From the NCBI GenBank assembly GCA_038231495.1, contig JBBRLG010000002.1, forward strand, positions 1-41,359: a stretch of 41,359 bases of DNA. The letters are read 5' to 3'. Below are positions 25,243-32,024 of the stretch, one piece after another. The first letter of the stretch is position 1; every line of letters begins with the position of its first letter. The stretch comes from JBBRLG01 sp038231495. GTDB taxonomy: Bacteria; Planctomycetota; Planctomycetia; Gemmatales; Gemmataceae. A model generated the notes under the pieces. It saw only the letters and a program-made list of their open reading frames with translations, was not told the DNA's origin and searched no databases. The translations under genes and the position numbers were made by a program.

Positions 25243-26100
25243 TTAGTGGGAGGAGTCGCGCGCCTGCACGGCCAACGGCGGCGCGCGGTCGTCGAACTCC
25301 TCGGCGGCGGCCCGCGGCGCGCGCGACGGGCGGACTACCAGCAGGCGTTGCACCGGCGATCCCGTCTCGGTGTAAAGGAACGAGCGGTAGCCGAGCGTGT
25401 CGGGCCGGTCCAGCAACGTGCCGACGGCCACGAACTCGTCCGGCTTGACCGTCATTTCCCAGCCGAGCCACGCGTACGATTCGGTGGGCTGGTCGGGCAG
25501 CAACGTCCAGGACTTCGCGCCGGACGCCTCTTGCAGCGGCCGCGCGCGCAGCGTCATCTCCCCGTGGCGCACTTCCGGCGTGAACCGGAGTATAATCCGG
25601 CCGTCGTCGGTCAGCGTCGCCACCACCTTCAGGACGCATTGCGCCTGGTGCAGCTCGACGGGCACTTCGACCCGGTCCTTGTCGAGGTCGTACTGGCAGG
25701 TCGGCCAGGCCGGGCCGAGGAGGATCGCGGTCGGCTGGTCCGCGCGCGTGCTGATGCGCCGTGGGTTGAAGTTGCACTTCTCCGACTTCAAGAGGTCGAG
25801 CAGTCCGGGCGGCGGCGTGCTGCCGGTCCGGCAGGCGCGGAAGCCGTTGCGCTGGAGGACGGGTTTCAAATCCGGGCTGACGGACTCGTCGGCCAGCTGC
25901 CAAAGGTCCTTGTTGATGTAGCCGTCGCCGACGGTGCGTTCGAGGATCGCCACGTCGAGTTGCACCACGTCATCGCCCTGCGGCCCGGCGAACGCCCCCT
26001 GGAGGCCGAAGTGCGTGAGGGTCCGTTCCGGCTGCGCGGTGAAACACCCCGCCGCCGACGCCAGCAACAGTGCGAGCACGAGCACCCCGCAACGGCGCAT
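25243..26100 (-). CDS. Putative outer-membrane or periplasmic lipoprotein
   Basis: This 285-residue protein begins MRRCGVLVLALLLASAAGC, a signal peptide with a lipobox (SAAGC). The body is beta-rich (VVQLDVAILERTVGDGYIN, ECVLKVVATLTDDGRIILRFTP-like stretches) and ends in a charged, probably disordered tail. The domain resembles the secretin/pilus-associated type of beta proteins only loosely; I do not recognise a family. GGAGAAGG precedes the ATG. It is 72 bp upstream of rtcA on the same strand and may share a transcript. Confidence 0.65.
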   Translation of the reverse strand: MRRCGVLVLALLLASAAGCFTAQPERTLTHFGLQGAFAGPQGDDVVQLDVAILERTVGDGYINKDLWQLADESVSPDLKPVLQRNGFRACRTGSTPPPGLLDLLKSEKCNFNPRRISTRADQPTAILLGPAWPTCQYDLDKDRVEVPVELHQAQCVLKVVATLTDDGRIILRFTPEVRHGEMTLRARPLQEASGAKSWTLLPDQPTESYAWLGWEMTVKPDEFVAVGTLLDRPDTLGYRSFLYTETGSPVQRLLVVRPSRAPRAAAEEFDDRAPPLAVQARDSSH

Positions 26101-26417
26101 GAAAACCCTTCTCCCGCGGAGGACGGCCGAAACGAAACCTGTTTGTGGATAAGGGGGCGGGTGATACCGAGCGAAGGGCGTCGCCGTCAAGTCGAAGTTG
26201 CGGGCAAAACAATGAAGGCAGCGCAGACAATCACGAAAACACGAAAGAACGAAAGGCCGAAACAACACGGAATGGGGCCGGATCGTGGCTCCGTGGCACA
26301 ATTGTTCATTTCGGCCTTTCGTTCTTTCGTGTTTTCGTGATTGTCTGCGCTGCCGTTGCTAAACTGACAACGCGGCGAATCTAGGTTTTCTGGGCGAGTA
26401 AGCAAAGGAGGTCCACG
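26101..26417. other. 317-bp intergenic region between lipoprotein and SDR genes
   Basis: No gene is supported. It is largely occupied by the 46-bp inverted repeat (26217-26354). The lipoprotein and SDR genes diverge from it, so both promoters should lie here, but no clear hexamers were identified. Confidence 0.5.
26217..26354. repeat. 46-bp perfect inverted repeat
   Basis: The arms 26217-26262 and 26309-26354 are exact reverse complements over 46 bp, starting GGCAGCGCAGACAATCACG and containing CACGAAAACACGAAAG. The 46-nt loop has its own CACGGA/TCCGTG stem. The element has no coding capacity and lies between two divergent genes. Confidence 0.9.
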
Positions 26418-27182
26418 ATGGGCACAGGACTATTCAACCTGACGGGCAAGGTCGCGCTGGTGACGGGCGGCAGCAAGGGACTGGGCAAGGCGATGGCGCG
26501 CGGCCTGGTCGAGGCGGGGGCGGACGTGGTCGTGTCCAGCCGGCACGAGGACGAGTTACGCCCCGCCCTGGAAGAAATCCTGCACGGCACCGACCGCAAG
26601 GGCCGTTTCGTCGTCGCCGACATGAGCAAGCGCGACCAGGTGCAGGCCCTGGCGAAAACCGCCCTCGACCAGATGGGCCGCATCGACATCCTCGTCAACA
26701 ACGCCGGCACGAACAAGCCACAAGCCGTTGACGTCATTACGGACTCCGATTGGGACAACGTGCTGGAAATCAACCTCAGCTCGATCATGGTGCTGACGCG
26801 CGCCCTGGTGCCGCAGATGAAGGAACGGCGTTGGGGGCGGATCATTCACATCTCGTCGGTCATGGGTTTTCTGTCGAAGGAGAAGCGCAACGTCTACTCG
26901 GCGACGAAATCGGCGTTGATCGGCCTGGCGCGGTCGATGGCGTTGGACCTCGGCCCGTTCGGCGTCACGGTGAACTGCCTGGCACCGGGGCCGTTCTTGA
27001 CGGACCTGCCGATGTCGATTCTGTCGGAGGCGGAGAAGCAGTCGTTCGCGGACCACACGGCGCTGGGCCGCTGGGGCGACCCGCGCGAGCTGGTCGGCCC
27101 GGCGTTGCTGTTGGCGAGCGACGCCGGCAGCTACATCACGGGCGAGACGCTCGTGGTGGACGGCGGGTTTTTGACGAAGTGA
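26418..27182 (+). CDS. SDR-family oxidoreductase
   Basis: The 254-residue classical short-chain dehydrogenase has a Rossmann glycine motif TGGSKGLG (residues 16-23), NNAG (94-97), catalytic Ser146/147 in IHISSVMG, and Tyr160 and Lys164 in YSATK. A C-terminal GETLVVDGGF fits FabG/gluconate 5-dehydrogenase-type enzymes. Arg41 (SSR) after the second strand suggests NADP preference. The ribosome site AAAGGAGGT is near ideal. The substrate is not predictable. No metabolic neighbours are seen. Confidence 0.9.
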   Translation: MGTGLFNLTGKVALVTGGSKGLGKAMARGLVEAGADVVVSSRHEDELRPALEEILHGTDRKGRFVVADMSKRDQVQALAKTALDQMGRIDILVNNAGTNKPQAVDVITDSDWDNVLEINLSSIMVLTRALVPQMKERRWGRIIHISSVMGFLSKEKRNVYSATKSALIGLARSMALDLGPFGVTVNCLAPGPFLTDLPMSILSEAEKQSFADHTALGRWGDPRELVGPALLLASDAGSYITGETLVVDGGFLTK

Positions 27183-27209
27183 GGGACGAAGAGGTAACGC
27201 CGCCCGATC

Positions 27210-27367
27210 ATGTGGACGTTTTATGTCGGCCAGGAGATTCGGCAGACACCGTCTGCCAAATTGCGCGGACGGGTGAAATGACGGACCCTGGCAAACACGG
27301 CCGTGGACCAGATTTTGCAGACAGTGTCTGCAAAATTACAATCCCTTGTCACCGCTCAAGTTCCGTT
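27210..27367 (+). repeat. Tandem repeat copy A with two palindromes
   Basis: It starts with ATG and reads MWTFYVGQEIRQTPSAKL, then hits TGA at 27279-27281, then resumes in frame as QILQTVSAKLQSLVTAQVPF. It aligns without gaps to copy B (27408-27565), whose product reads MKAFYLGWEIVPTVSGKL. It carries palindromes at 27241-27257 (GGCAGACACCGTCTGCC) and 27312-27336 (arms ATTTTGCAGACA). The in-frame stop shows this copy no longer encodes a full N-terminus. Confidence 0.85.
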
Positions 27368-28334
27368 TGGCCACCTTTGTCGTGTTTGGGTGCCTTTCCA
27401 CCGCCGCATGAAAGCGTTCTACCTCGGCTGGGAGATTGTCCCGACAGTGTCGGGAAAATTGCAAGCCCGCGTAAAATGCCAGCCCTCCGCTGTTGTGGCA
27501 CCAAAGCAAATAGTCCAGACACTGTCTGGACTATTACAACCCCTTGTCTCTGCTCAACTTCCGTTCGATCCCTCTGCGGCGTTGTTGGACGCCTTTCCGC
27601 TGCCCTGGTCGCACTACGTCCGCTTGATGGCCGTCCAGGACGACTTCGCCCGCTGGTTCTACGAGGATGAGGCAATCCGCGGCGCCTGGTCGGTTCGGCA
27701 ACTCGACCGGCAAATCAGCACGCAGTTCTACGAGCGCACCGCCCTGTCCCGCAGCAAGGAGGCGATGCTCCTCAAAGGCCGGCAGCCGCGGCCCGAGGAC
27801 GCCGTTTCGCTGGAAGAAACGATCCGCGATCCGTACCTGTTGGAGTTCCTCGACTTGAAGGATTCCTACAGCGAAACGGAACTGGAAGAGGCCCTGATTC
27901 GCCACCTCGAAGCCTTTCTGCTGGAACTGGGAGCCGGCTTCACGTTCGTGGCCCGCCAGAAGCGCATCCGCGTCGGCGGCGAGTGGTATCGGATGGACTT
28001 GCTGCTGTTCCACCGCCGGCTGCGGTGCCTGGTGGTCATTGACCTGAAGATCGGCAAGTTCACCCACGCCGATGCCGGCCAGATGAACCTGTACCTCAAC
28101 TACGCCAAGGAACACCTGGCCGAGCCGGAGGAGAACGCGCCGGTCGGTCTAATCCTGTGCAGTGAGAAGGACGACGCGGTGGTCCACTACGCCCTGGGCG
28201 GCATCCAGGCCCAGGTCTTCGCCTCGCGCTACCGAACGGCATTGCCCGACGAGCAGACGTTGCGGCGCGAGATGCTGGCGACCAAACACGCCCTCGAAAC
28301 GCGCGCGGCGGCGCGCGGAACGCCCCCGGCGTAA
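27303..28334 (+). CDS. PDDEXK nuclease domain protein, YhcG/DUF1016 family, N-terminally truncated
   Basis: The C-terminal part matches YhcG-type proteins: WSHYVRLMAVQDDFARWFY, AWSVRQLDRQISTQFYERTAL, then the nuclease core with GEWYRMDLLLFHRRLRCLVVIDLKIG and FTHADAGQMNLYLNY. The usual N-terminal DUF1016_N domain (~130 residues) is absent. Instead, the start region consists of the tandem palindromic repeat, read as TVSAKLQ, TVSGKLQ and TLSGLLQ. A GTG at 27303 gives 343 residues; the ATG at 27408 gives 308 and may be the real start. The protein is probably an accessory or defence-associated nuclease with unclear activity. Confidence 0.75.
   Translation: MDQILQTVSAKLQSLVTAQVPFGHLCRVWVPFHRRMKAFYLGWEIVPTVSGKLQARVKCQPSAVVAPKQIVQTLSGLLQPLVSAQLPFDPSAALLDAFPLPWSHYVRLMAVQDDFARWFYEDEAIRGAWSVRQLDRQISTQFYERTALSRSKEAMLLKGRQPRPEDAVSLEETIRDPYLLEFLDLKDSYSETELEEALIRHLEAFLLELGAGFTFVARQKRIRVGGEWYRMDLLLFHRRLRCLVVIDLKIGKFTHADAGQMNLYLNYAKEHLAEPEENAPVGLILCSEKDDAVVHYALGGIQAQVFASRYRTALPDEQTLRREMLATKHALETRAAARGTPPA
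27408..27565 (+). repeat. Tandem repeat copy B with two palindromes
   Basis: It is the second copy of the 158-bp unit, 198 bp after copy A, open throughout and part of the DUF1016-like gene. Palindromes lie at 27439-27455 (TCCCGACAGTGTCGGGA) and 27509-27535 (arms AATAGTCCAGACA). They sit at the same offsets (31 and 102) as in copy A, but their arms differ. Confidence 0.85.
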
Positions 28335-28449
28335 GTTGTCGCGGCAGCCCGACCGCGGGCACACCGCATACTTGCGTCTTGAACTTCACGCCTGCCCTGC
28401 GATGATGGAGGACGGCGTTGGTTTCGCCGGTCGTTGAGGGAAAATCATC

Positions 28450-29100
28450 ATGTCCACGGTCCCAAAGACAGCTTCCTTGAGTGGGCGTGTGCTGTTGCAC
28501 GACGTCTCCTGGGAGGAATACACGCAGATGCTGCGGGCGTTCGCCCGGCAGCGGTCGGTGCGTTTGACCTACGACCGCGGAGTGCTTCAGATCAGGACTT
28601 CCCACTTCCGGCATTACAACTCGTCGCGGTTCCTGGGCTGCCTGATCGGCGCGCTGACGGAGGAGCTGAACTTGCCCGTCGCCAGCGGCGGCTCGACGAC
28701 GTTGCGCCGACGCCGACGAAAACGCGGCCTGGAACCGGACGAATGCTTCTGGATCGCCAACGAAGCGGGCGTGCGCGGCCGGGAGCGCTTGAACCTGCGC
28801 ATCGACCCACCGCCCGATCTCGCCGTCGAGGTTGACGTGACGCGCAGCTCAATCGACCGCATGGCCATCTACGCGGCCCTGGGCGTCCCCGAAGTGTGGC
28901 GGCTCGACGTGGCGGGTCTGACGTTTCACGTGCTGCAAGCGGACGGGCAGTACGCGGCGGCACCGCTGAGTCGTTCGTTCCCGACGGTAAGCGCAACCGA
29001 CCTCGCCGGCTTCCTGGCGCTGCTGGGCCGGCAGGAAGAGAACGAGATTCTACGGCAATTTCGTGCGTGGGTACGGCAACGGTTGGGGACTCTGCCCTGA
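28450..29100 (+). CDS. Uma2-family (DUF820) putative endonuclease
   Basis: This 216-residue protein has a PDDEXK-like core: VRLTYDRGVLQIRTSHFRH early, then EPDECFWI, PPDLAVEVDVTRSSIDRMAIYAALGVPEVWRLD, the Uma2 signature with its Asp and Glu residues. Uma2 genes are expanded in planctomycetes and cyanobacteria and their role is unsettled. GAGGG precedes the ATG. It follows the DUF1016-like gene by 115 bp on the same strand. Confidence 0.85.
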   Translation: MSTVPKTASLSGRVLLHDVSWEEYTQMLRAFARQRSVRLTYDRGVLQIRTSHFRHYNSSRFLGCLIGALTEELNLPVASGGSTTLRRRRRKRGLEPDECFWIANEAGVRGRERLNLRIDPPPDLAVEVDVTRSSIDRMAIYAALGVPEVWRLDVAGLTFHVLQADGQYAAAPLSRSFPTVSATDLAGFLALLGRQEENEILRQFRAWVRQRLGTLP

Positions 29101-29143
29101 CGGCATTTTCTCTCACAGACCATTCCAGGTCCATACCCTCCGC

Positions 29144-29593
29144 CTAACCGGCAGAAGGCGAGCCGGGTTGCCTCACAATATTCTCAGCCTGGCTTGCCGC
29201 TATTGCCAGCTGCTCCTTGATGAAGGTGAAGCGTGCCTTGTCTGATTTGTAGTCTGCCGCGTTGAGTTCGGGAATTACAACGTGGCCTTTGATCCGCGAG
29301 TCCGATTTGCTTTTCACCGTCAAGCCCAGGGACCGTAGCCAAGACACCGGTATCCTTACGATGCCGTTCTCATGTCGGTGGTCGGCGGCGACGGTCGCCA
29401 GGGCTTCGGACGGATCGGCCAAACACGCCGCACGATAGAGACTGATCCCGTCCGTATCCAGGTCCCGCCCCTTGATTCTTGGCTCGAAGGCGTTGGGTGA
29501 AATGATCGGGAGCTTGTCGGTTCGGAACTGCTCAACCCGAACCCGGCGGAGCAGCCATTCGTCGTCCGTGATTGGGTCGGTTTCGGCTTTCAT
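29144..29593 (-). CDS. Hypothetical protein, second gene of an unknown pair
   Basis: The 149-residue protein has ITDDEWLLRRVRVEQF, then PNAFEPRIKGRDLDTDGISLYRA and ENGIVRIPVSWLRSLGLTV. The pattern DDEWLLRR...F.PR...D.DG.S.YRA recurs in small proteins found next to a partner of the 29635-30051 type (recalled from other genomes, unverified). It lies 41 bp downstream of that partner on the same strand. Biochemical role unknown. Confidence 0.55.
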   Translation of the reverse strand: MKAETDPITDDEWLLRRVRVEQFRTDKLPIISPNAFEPRIKGRDLDTDGISLYRAACLADPSEALATVAADHRHENGIVRIPVSWLRSLGLTVKSKSDSRIKGHVVIPELNAADYKSDKARFTFIKEQLAIAASQAENIVRQPGSPSAG

Positions 29594-29634
29594 CGTCGCA
29601 CCACCCGTTCGGCGGGCCTCCCCGTCTCGGAGGA

Positions 29635-30051
29635 CTACGAACGGATGTTTAGACTAAAAACCTCTGTCATTTCCGCGCCTTTCCGAACCCAACGGCACTC
29701 CGCATCGACCGGAGACGTGACTTCGATCTCCTGGTATCCGAGCGGAGTGTGCCACTCGAAGTAGATCGTCCCATTTGCCCCGGCGATGACCCTGTCCGCG
29801 GGTGGAAACCCATCCTCTTGAAGGGACTGAGCCAGTGTAATCGCTCCACCGACCAGGGCACGGCAGGGAGCTTCCGTCCCTTCGCCATCCCAGTCGTCTT
29901 TCAAAGTGAGAATGCGCAGCATTTCATCGATCAACTGGGGCCAAGTATTTGCCGTTGCTTCACCGGACCCCGCGGTCAGCAAGCCGAGGACGGTCTCGAT
30001 AACGGGCGGGTTAGTAAGCGCCGAAGCAATCGTTTGTTTGTGGTCCGCCAT
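29635..30051 (-). CDS. Hypothetical protein, first gene of an unknown pair
   Basis: This 138-residue protein from ATG 30049-30051 has ILTLKDDWDGEGTEAPCRALV, then VIAGANGTIYFEWHTPLGYQEIEV. The WDG.G...A and EW-strand pattern is shared by a widespread small family of unknown function. It is followed by 29144-29593, forming a two-gene unit. A longer frame reaching 30078 is less likely because MADHKQT has a GGGTGG site. Confidence 0.55.
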   Translation of the reverse strand: MADHKQTIASALTNPPVIETVLGLLTAGSGEATANTWPQLIDEMLRILTLKDDWDGEGTEAPCRALVGGAITLAQSLQEDGFPPADRVIAGANGTIYFEWHTPLGYQEIEVTSPVDAECRWVRKGAEMTEVFSLNIRS

Positions 30052-30099
30052 TTGCCACCCGGATGTCAGTAAACGCATGGTCCTATATCAAGGGCGATG

Positions 30100-30182
30100 A
30101 CTTTCATCCTGTCGTGCGAGCCTTGGCGGTTGCTGTCGTCGTGCTCCACGAACAACACGACCTGGATGCCGGCGTCGCTGAT
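30100..30182 (-). pseudogene. Fragment of an M28 peptidase gene
   Basis: Minus-strand translation gives SDAGIQVVLFVEHDDSNRQG, then SHD. The intact peptidase at 34256-37201 has SDAGIPVVLFMENYDINREG, then YHD, at its C-terminal end. DNA identity is also evident (ATGCCGGCGTC and ACGAACAACAC-type matches). Both ends of the fragment stop abruptly. It marks one side of the 30254-31861 module cluster. Confidence 0.75.
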
Positions 30183-30222
30183 TCCCGTTTCCCGTGCCGT
30201 CCGTCCCTTGCTATACTAGCAC

Positions 30223-30240
30223 TTGGGAACGACTTCCCAA
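30223..30240 (+). promoter_or_regulatory. TTGGGAA/TTCCCAA palindrome before the 47-residue gene
   Basis: Seven-base perfect arms with a 4-nt CGAC spacer lie between a possible -10 (TATACT at 30211-30216) and the AGAGGAA ribosome site of the gene at 30254. It could be an operator or a short 5' hairpin. No -35 is obvious. Confidence 0.4.
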
Positions 30241-30253
30241 AAGAGGAATACTC

Positions 30254-30397
30254 ATGCCCACCGCTACCGCAAACTACGCTGGCCGGAGCGAAGTCGCCCT
30301 CCTCGCGCGCGTCCTCGGCAACGGGCACGGCCAGCTGCCCGCCGCGATGGCCCGCAACCACGACCACTACATCCACGGGGTTCCCACCGGGTTATAG
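30254..30397 (+). CDS. 47-residue remnant of a planctomycete hypothetical family
   Basis: The product MPTATANYAGRSEVALLARV continues LGNGHGQLPAAMARNH. This opening is familiar from ~90-residue planctomycete proteins, which go on with a helical domain (recalled). Here the reading frame diverges after AMARNH and stops at 30397. It has a good ribosome site, so it may still be expressed, but it is probably a truncated gene. Confidence 0.5.
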   Translation: MPTATANYAGRSEVALLARVLGNGHGQLPAAMARNHDHYIHGVPTGL

Positions 30398-30543
30398 TCT
30401 GTCCGGGAGGGGGTTGAACCATGACTCGCCAAGAACCCGCCCGCGAACCGGCTTCTTCGCCCTGTCAGGCTCCGCCCGGATACTGGGGAGAAGATGACCG
30501 GAAGGCTGAAGGGTTCATTGCATTAGCCTGCGGAGTGGCCGTC

Positions 30544-30945
30544 ATGATCCCGGATTTCAACGACCAAGGATACCTCCCGCCCGGAGTCCACGGCGCAACG
30601 CTCGATGAAATCGCCGACCGCTTCGGGGGCGAATCGGAGCTTCGCCACGCGGAAATGGAATCGCTTCGCTGGTTGGTAGACTTGGCGCGACGGGCCGGGG
30701 TATTGCGTATTGTGGTGAATGGAAGTTTTGTGGCCGACGCGTACGAACCCAACGACGTGGATTGCGCCCTATTGCTCGGGTCCGATTATCCTACGGACCC
30801 GGCCGCGGACGCCGAGTTGCAGCAGGGCTTACCGTTCATTCAGGTCGAAATGCTAACCCGCGAGGCTTTTGAGTATTACGTGCATACCATCTTCGGCGCC
30901 GACCGCCGGGGCGTTCCCAAGGGCCAGATTGAGGTGTTGCCATGA
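30544..30945 (+). CDS. Nucleotidyltransferase-like protein (DUF6932 type)
   Basis: The 133-residue protein MIPDFNDQGYLPPGVHGATL contains a minimal nucleotidyltransferase signature: LRIVVNGSFVADAYEPNDVDCALLL, with the GSF and D-x-D (DVD) metal-binding residues. It belongs to the DUF6932-like group. Its stop overlaps the next gene as ATGA (30942-30945), so a coiled-coil partner is co-translated. This resembles toxin-antitoxin units built on minimal nucleotidyltransferases. An ATG at 30421 with a strong GGAGGGGG site would add 41 unrelated-looking residues; the shorter start fits the family better. Confidence 0.7.
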   Translation: MIPDFNDQGYLPPGVHGATLDEIADRFGGESELRHAEMESLRWLVDLARRAGVLRIVVNGSFVADAYEPNDVDCALLLGSDYPTDPAADAELQQGLPFIQVEMLTREAFEYYVHTIFGADRRGVPKGQIEVLP

Positions 30946-31151
30946 CCCTTCAAAGCAAGCGCGAACTCGAAGTGGCCCGGGAAAAGCTGCGTGGCCTGGA
31001 GGAGCAATACGCGACGACGCAGGCGGCACCAGAGGAAAACACCTACGCCAAGGAGCTAACGCTACGTTCCTTGCGGCGCACCATTAACCAACTCAAGGAA
31101 GAAATCGCGCGCTTCGAGGCCCGAACCGGTGCCGCCACCAGAGGCGATTGA
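30942..31151 (+). CDS. Small coiled-coil partner of the nucleotidyltransferase
   Basis: This 69-residue protein is almost wholly helical (ELEVAREKLRGLEEQYATTQ; RSLRRTINQLKEEIARFEAR) and should form a coiled coil. It is translationally coupled to the nucleotidyltransferase-like gene by a 4-bp overlap. The pairing suggests an antitoxin or regulatory subunit. No catalytic motif is seen. Confidence 0.65.
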   Translation: MTLQSKRELEVAREKLRGLEEQYATTQAAPEENTYAKELTLRSLRRTINQLKEEIARFEARTGAATRGD

Positions 31152-31199
31152 CTTACGGCCCGCCGCTTTTCTTCCACGGCCGAGTAAAACACCTCCTTG

Positions 31200-31436
31200 T
31201 TATCGCTTGTCCTCTTCCGCCGGCTCCACGTCCGCGACCTTGGACATGGCCTTGCGAAATTTCGCCTTGCTCGCGCGCTTCGCCCGCTCGCCGAGGTAGT
31301 CCTCCGTCATCAGCGCGGAAATCTTTTCGGCCAGCGCCAACGTGACCAGCTGGTTAATAGAGATATTCTCCTTCTCGGCCAGTTCACGGGCGCGCTCGTG
31401 CAGCGAGTCCGGTAGACGCAGGCTAATCGTACTCAT
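31200..31436 (-). CDS. Ribbon-helix-helix antitoxin
   Basis: This 78-residue protein starts MSTISLRLPDSLHERARELA, then ENISINQLVTLALAEKI, a classic MetJ/Arc-type ribbon-helix-helix DNA-binding domain. It has a charged tail that would wrap the toxin. It overlaps the upstream PIN gene by 4 bp (31433-31436). With the toxin it would repress the shared promoter at 31865-31895. Confidence 0.85.
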   Translation of the reverse strand: MSTISLRLPDSLHERARELAEKENISINQLVTLALAEKISALMTEDYLGERAKRASKAKFRKAMSKVADVEPAEEDKR

Positions 31437-31861
31437 TGCAGTTCCCCTATTTCCTGAAGCAGTTCCTTCGCGGTTCGCAGCCCGATGTCGAATTGCTCGA
31501 CGCCCCCGAAGTCCTTCGCATTGTAGGTCACGATGTAGTCGCAGTTCGCGGCGACCGCCAGTTCCAGCAGCATGTCGTCTTTGGGATCTTTCAGCCACGG
31601 CCGCCAAAGGAAATAAATCGAAACCTGTTCCGCCTGCCGGCACAGGTAGTCCAGCACGTCATCGACGTCGCGCTCGGCGAGCGCAATCTGACCGAGGAGC
31701 CGCTTGCAAACGTCCTCGTACTCAAGGAACAGCGGCACGGAGAGGCAAGTTTCAAATTTCCCACTGTCGACCAACAAAAGCAGCTTGTACGACGCTCCAC
31801 GTCGTGACCGTAAGGCGGATGCCACGACATTTGTGTCGATCACGACCCGCGGCTTCTTCAT
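31433..31861 (-). CDS. PIN-domain toxin
   Basis: The 142-residue RNase-type toxin has acidic active-site residues in VVIDTNVVASAL (Asp9), PLFLEYEDV (Glu47), DPKDDMLLELAVAANCDYIVTYNAKDF (Asp95/96, Asp117). It belongs to the 'putative toxin-antitoxin system toxin component, PIN family' group. It is the first gene of the operon, with the antitoxin second, reversed from the usual order. The ATG follows a -10 box by only six bases, so its mRNA may be leaderless. Confidence 0.88.
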   Translation of the reverse strand: MKKPRVVIDTNVVASALRSRRGASYKLLLLVDSGKFETCLSVPLFLEYEDVCKRLLGQIALAERDVDDVLDYLCRQAEQVSIYFLWRPWLKDPKDDMLLELAVAANCDYIVTYNAKDFGGVEQFDIGLRTAKELLQEIGELQ

Positions 31862-31864
31862 GCT

Positions 31865-31895
31865 GGTATCATATACGATACCGTCACTTTGTCAA
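31865..31895 (-). promoter_or_regulatory. Promoter with overlapping operator for the PIN/RHH operon
   Basis: On the minus strand TTGACA (31890-31895) and TATGAT (31868-31873) are spaced 16 nt, close to a sigma-70 promoter. The near-perfect palindrome GGTATCATATACGATACC (31865-31882) covers the -10 box, as expected for antitoxin autorepression. The start codon begins six bases after the -10 box, which implies a leaderless transcript. Confidence 0.65.
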
Positions 31896-31923
31896 GGTTG
31901 CGCGTTACGCGGTAAGCAGCCCA

Positions 31924-31992
31924 TCACTCCCGCGCCACCGACGCCGCTCGTGCCACCGACTCGATCGCGATGGCGGCCACCGCGGAGCCATC
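31924..31992 (-). pseudogene. 3'-end fragment of an M28 peptidase gene
   Basis: Minus-strand translation DGSAVAAIAIESVARAASVA plus RE and TGA equals the last residues of the intact peptidase (34256-34322), where only the Tyr after Asp is missing. The DNA match continues past the stop codon (ATCACTCCCGCGCCACC in both). It lies upstream of the PIN operon, on the other side of the module cluster from the fragment at 30100-30182. Confidence 0.8.
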
Positions 31993-32024
31993 GTCTCGTA
32001 TAATAGGGGAAAGGAGGTCGAGCC

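Noticed and set aside
24742..26340. 532-residue plus-strand frame across rtcA and the lipoprotein gene
   Set aside because: Antisense to two supported genes, crosses the 46-bp inverted repeat, and has biased composition.
27241..27535. CRISPR-like array made of the four palindromes
   Set aside because: Palindrome sequences differ and spacings (71, 127 and 70 bp) are those of a duplicated unit, not of repeats and spacers; no cas gene is near.
28165..28614. Additional minus-strand gene opposite the DUF1016 and Uma2 genes
   Set aside because: Low-complexity Arg/Pro/Ala sequence antisense to two recognised genes.
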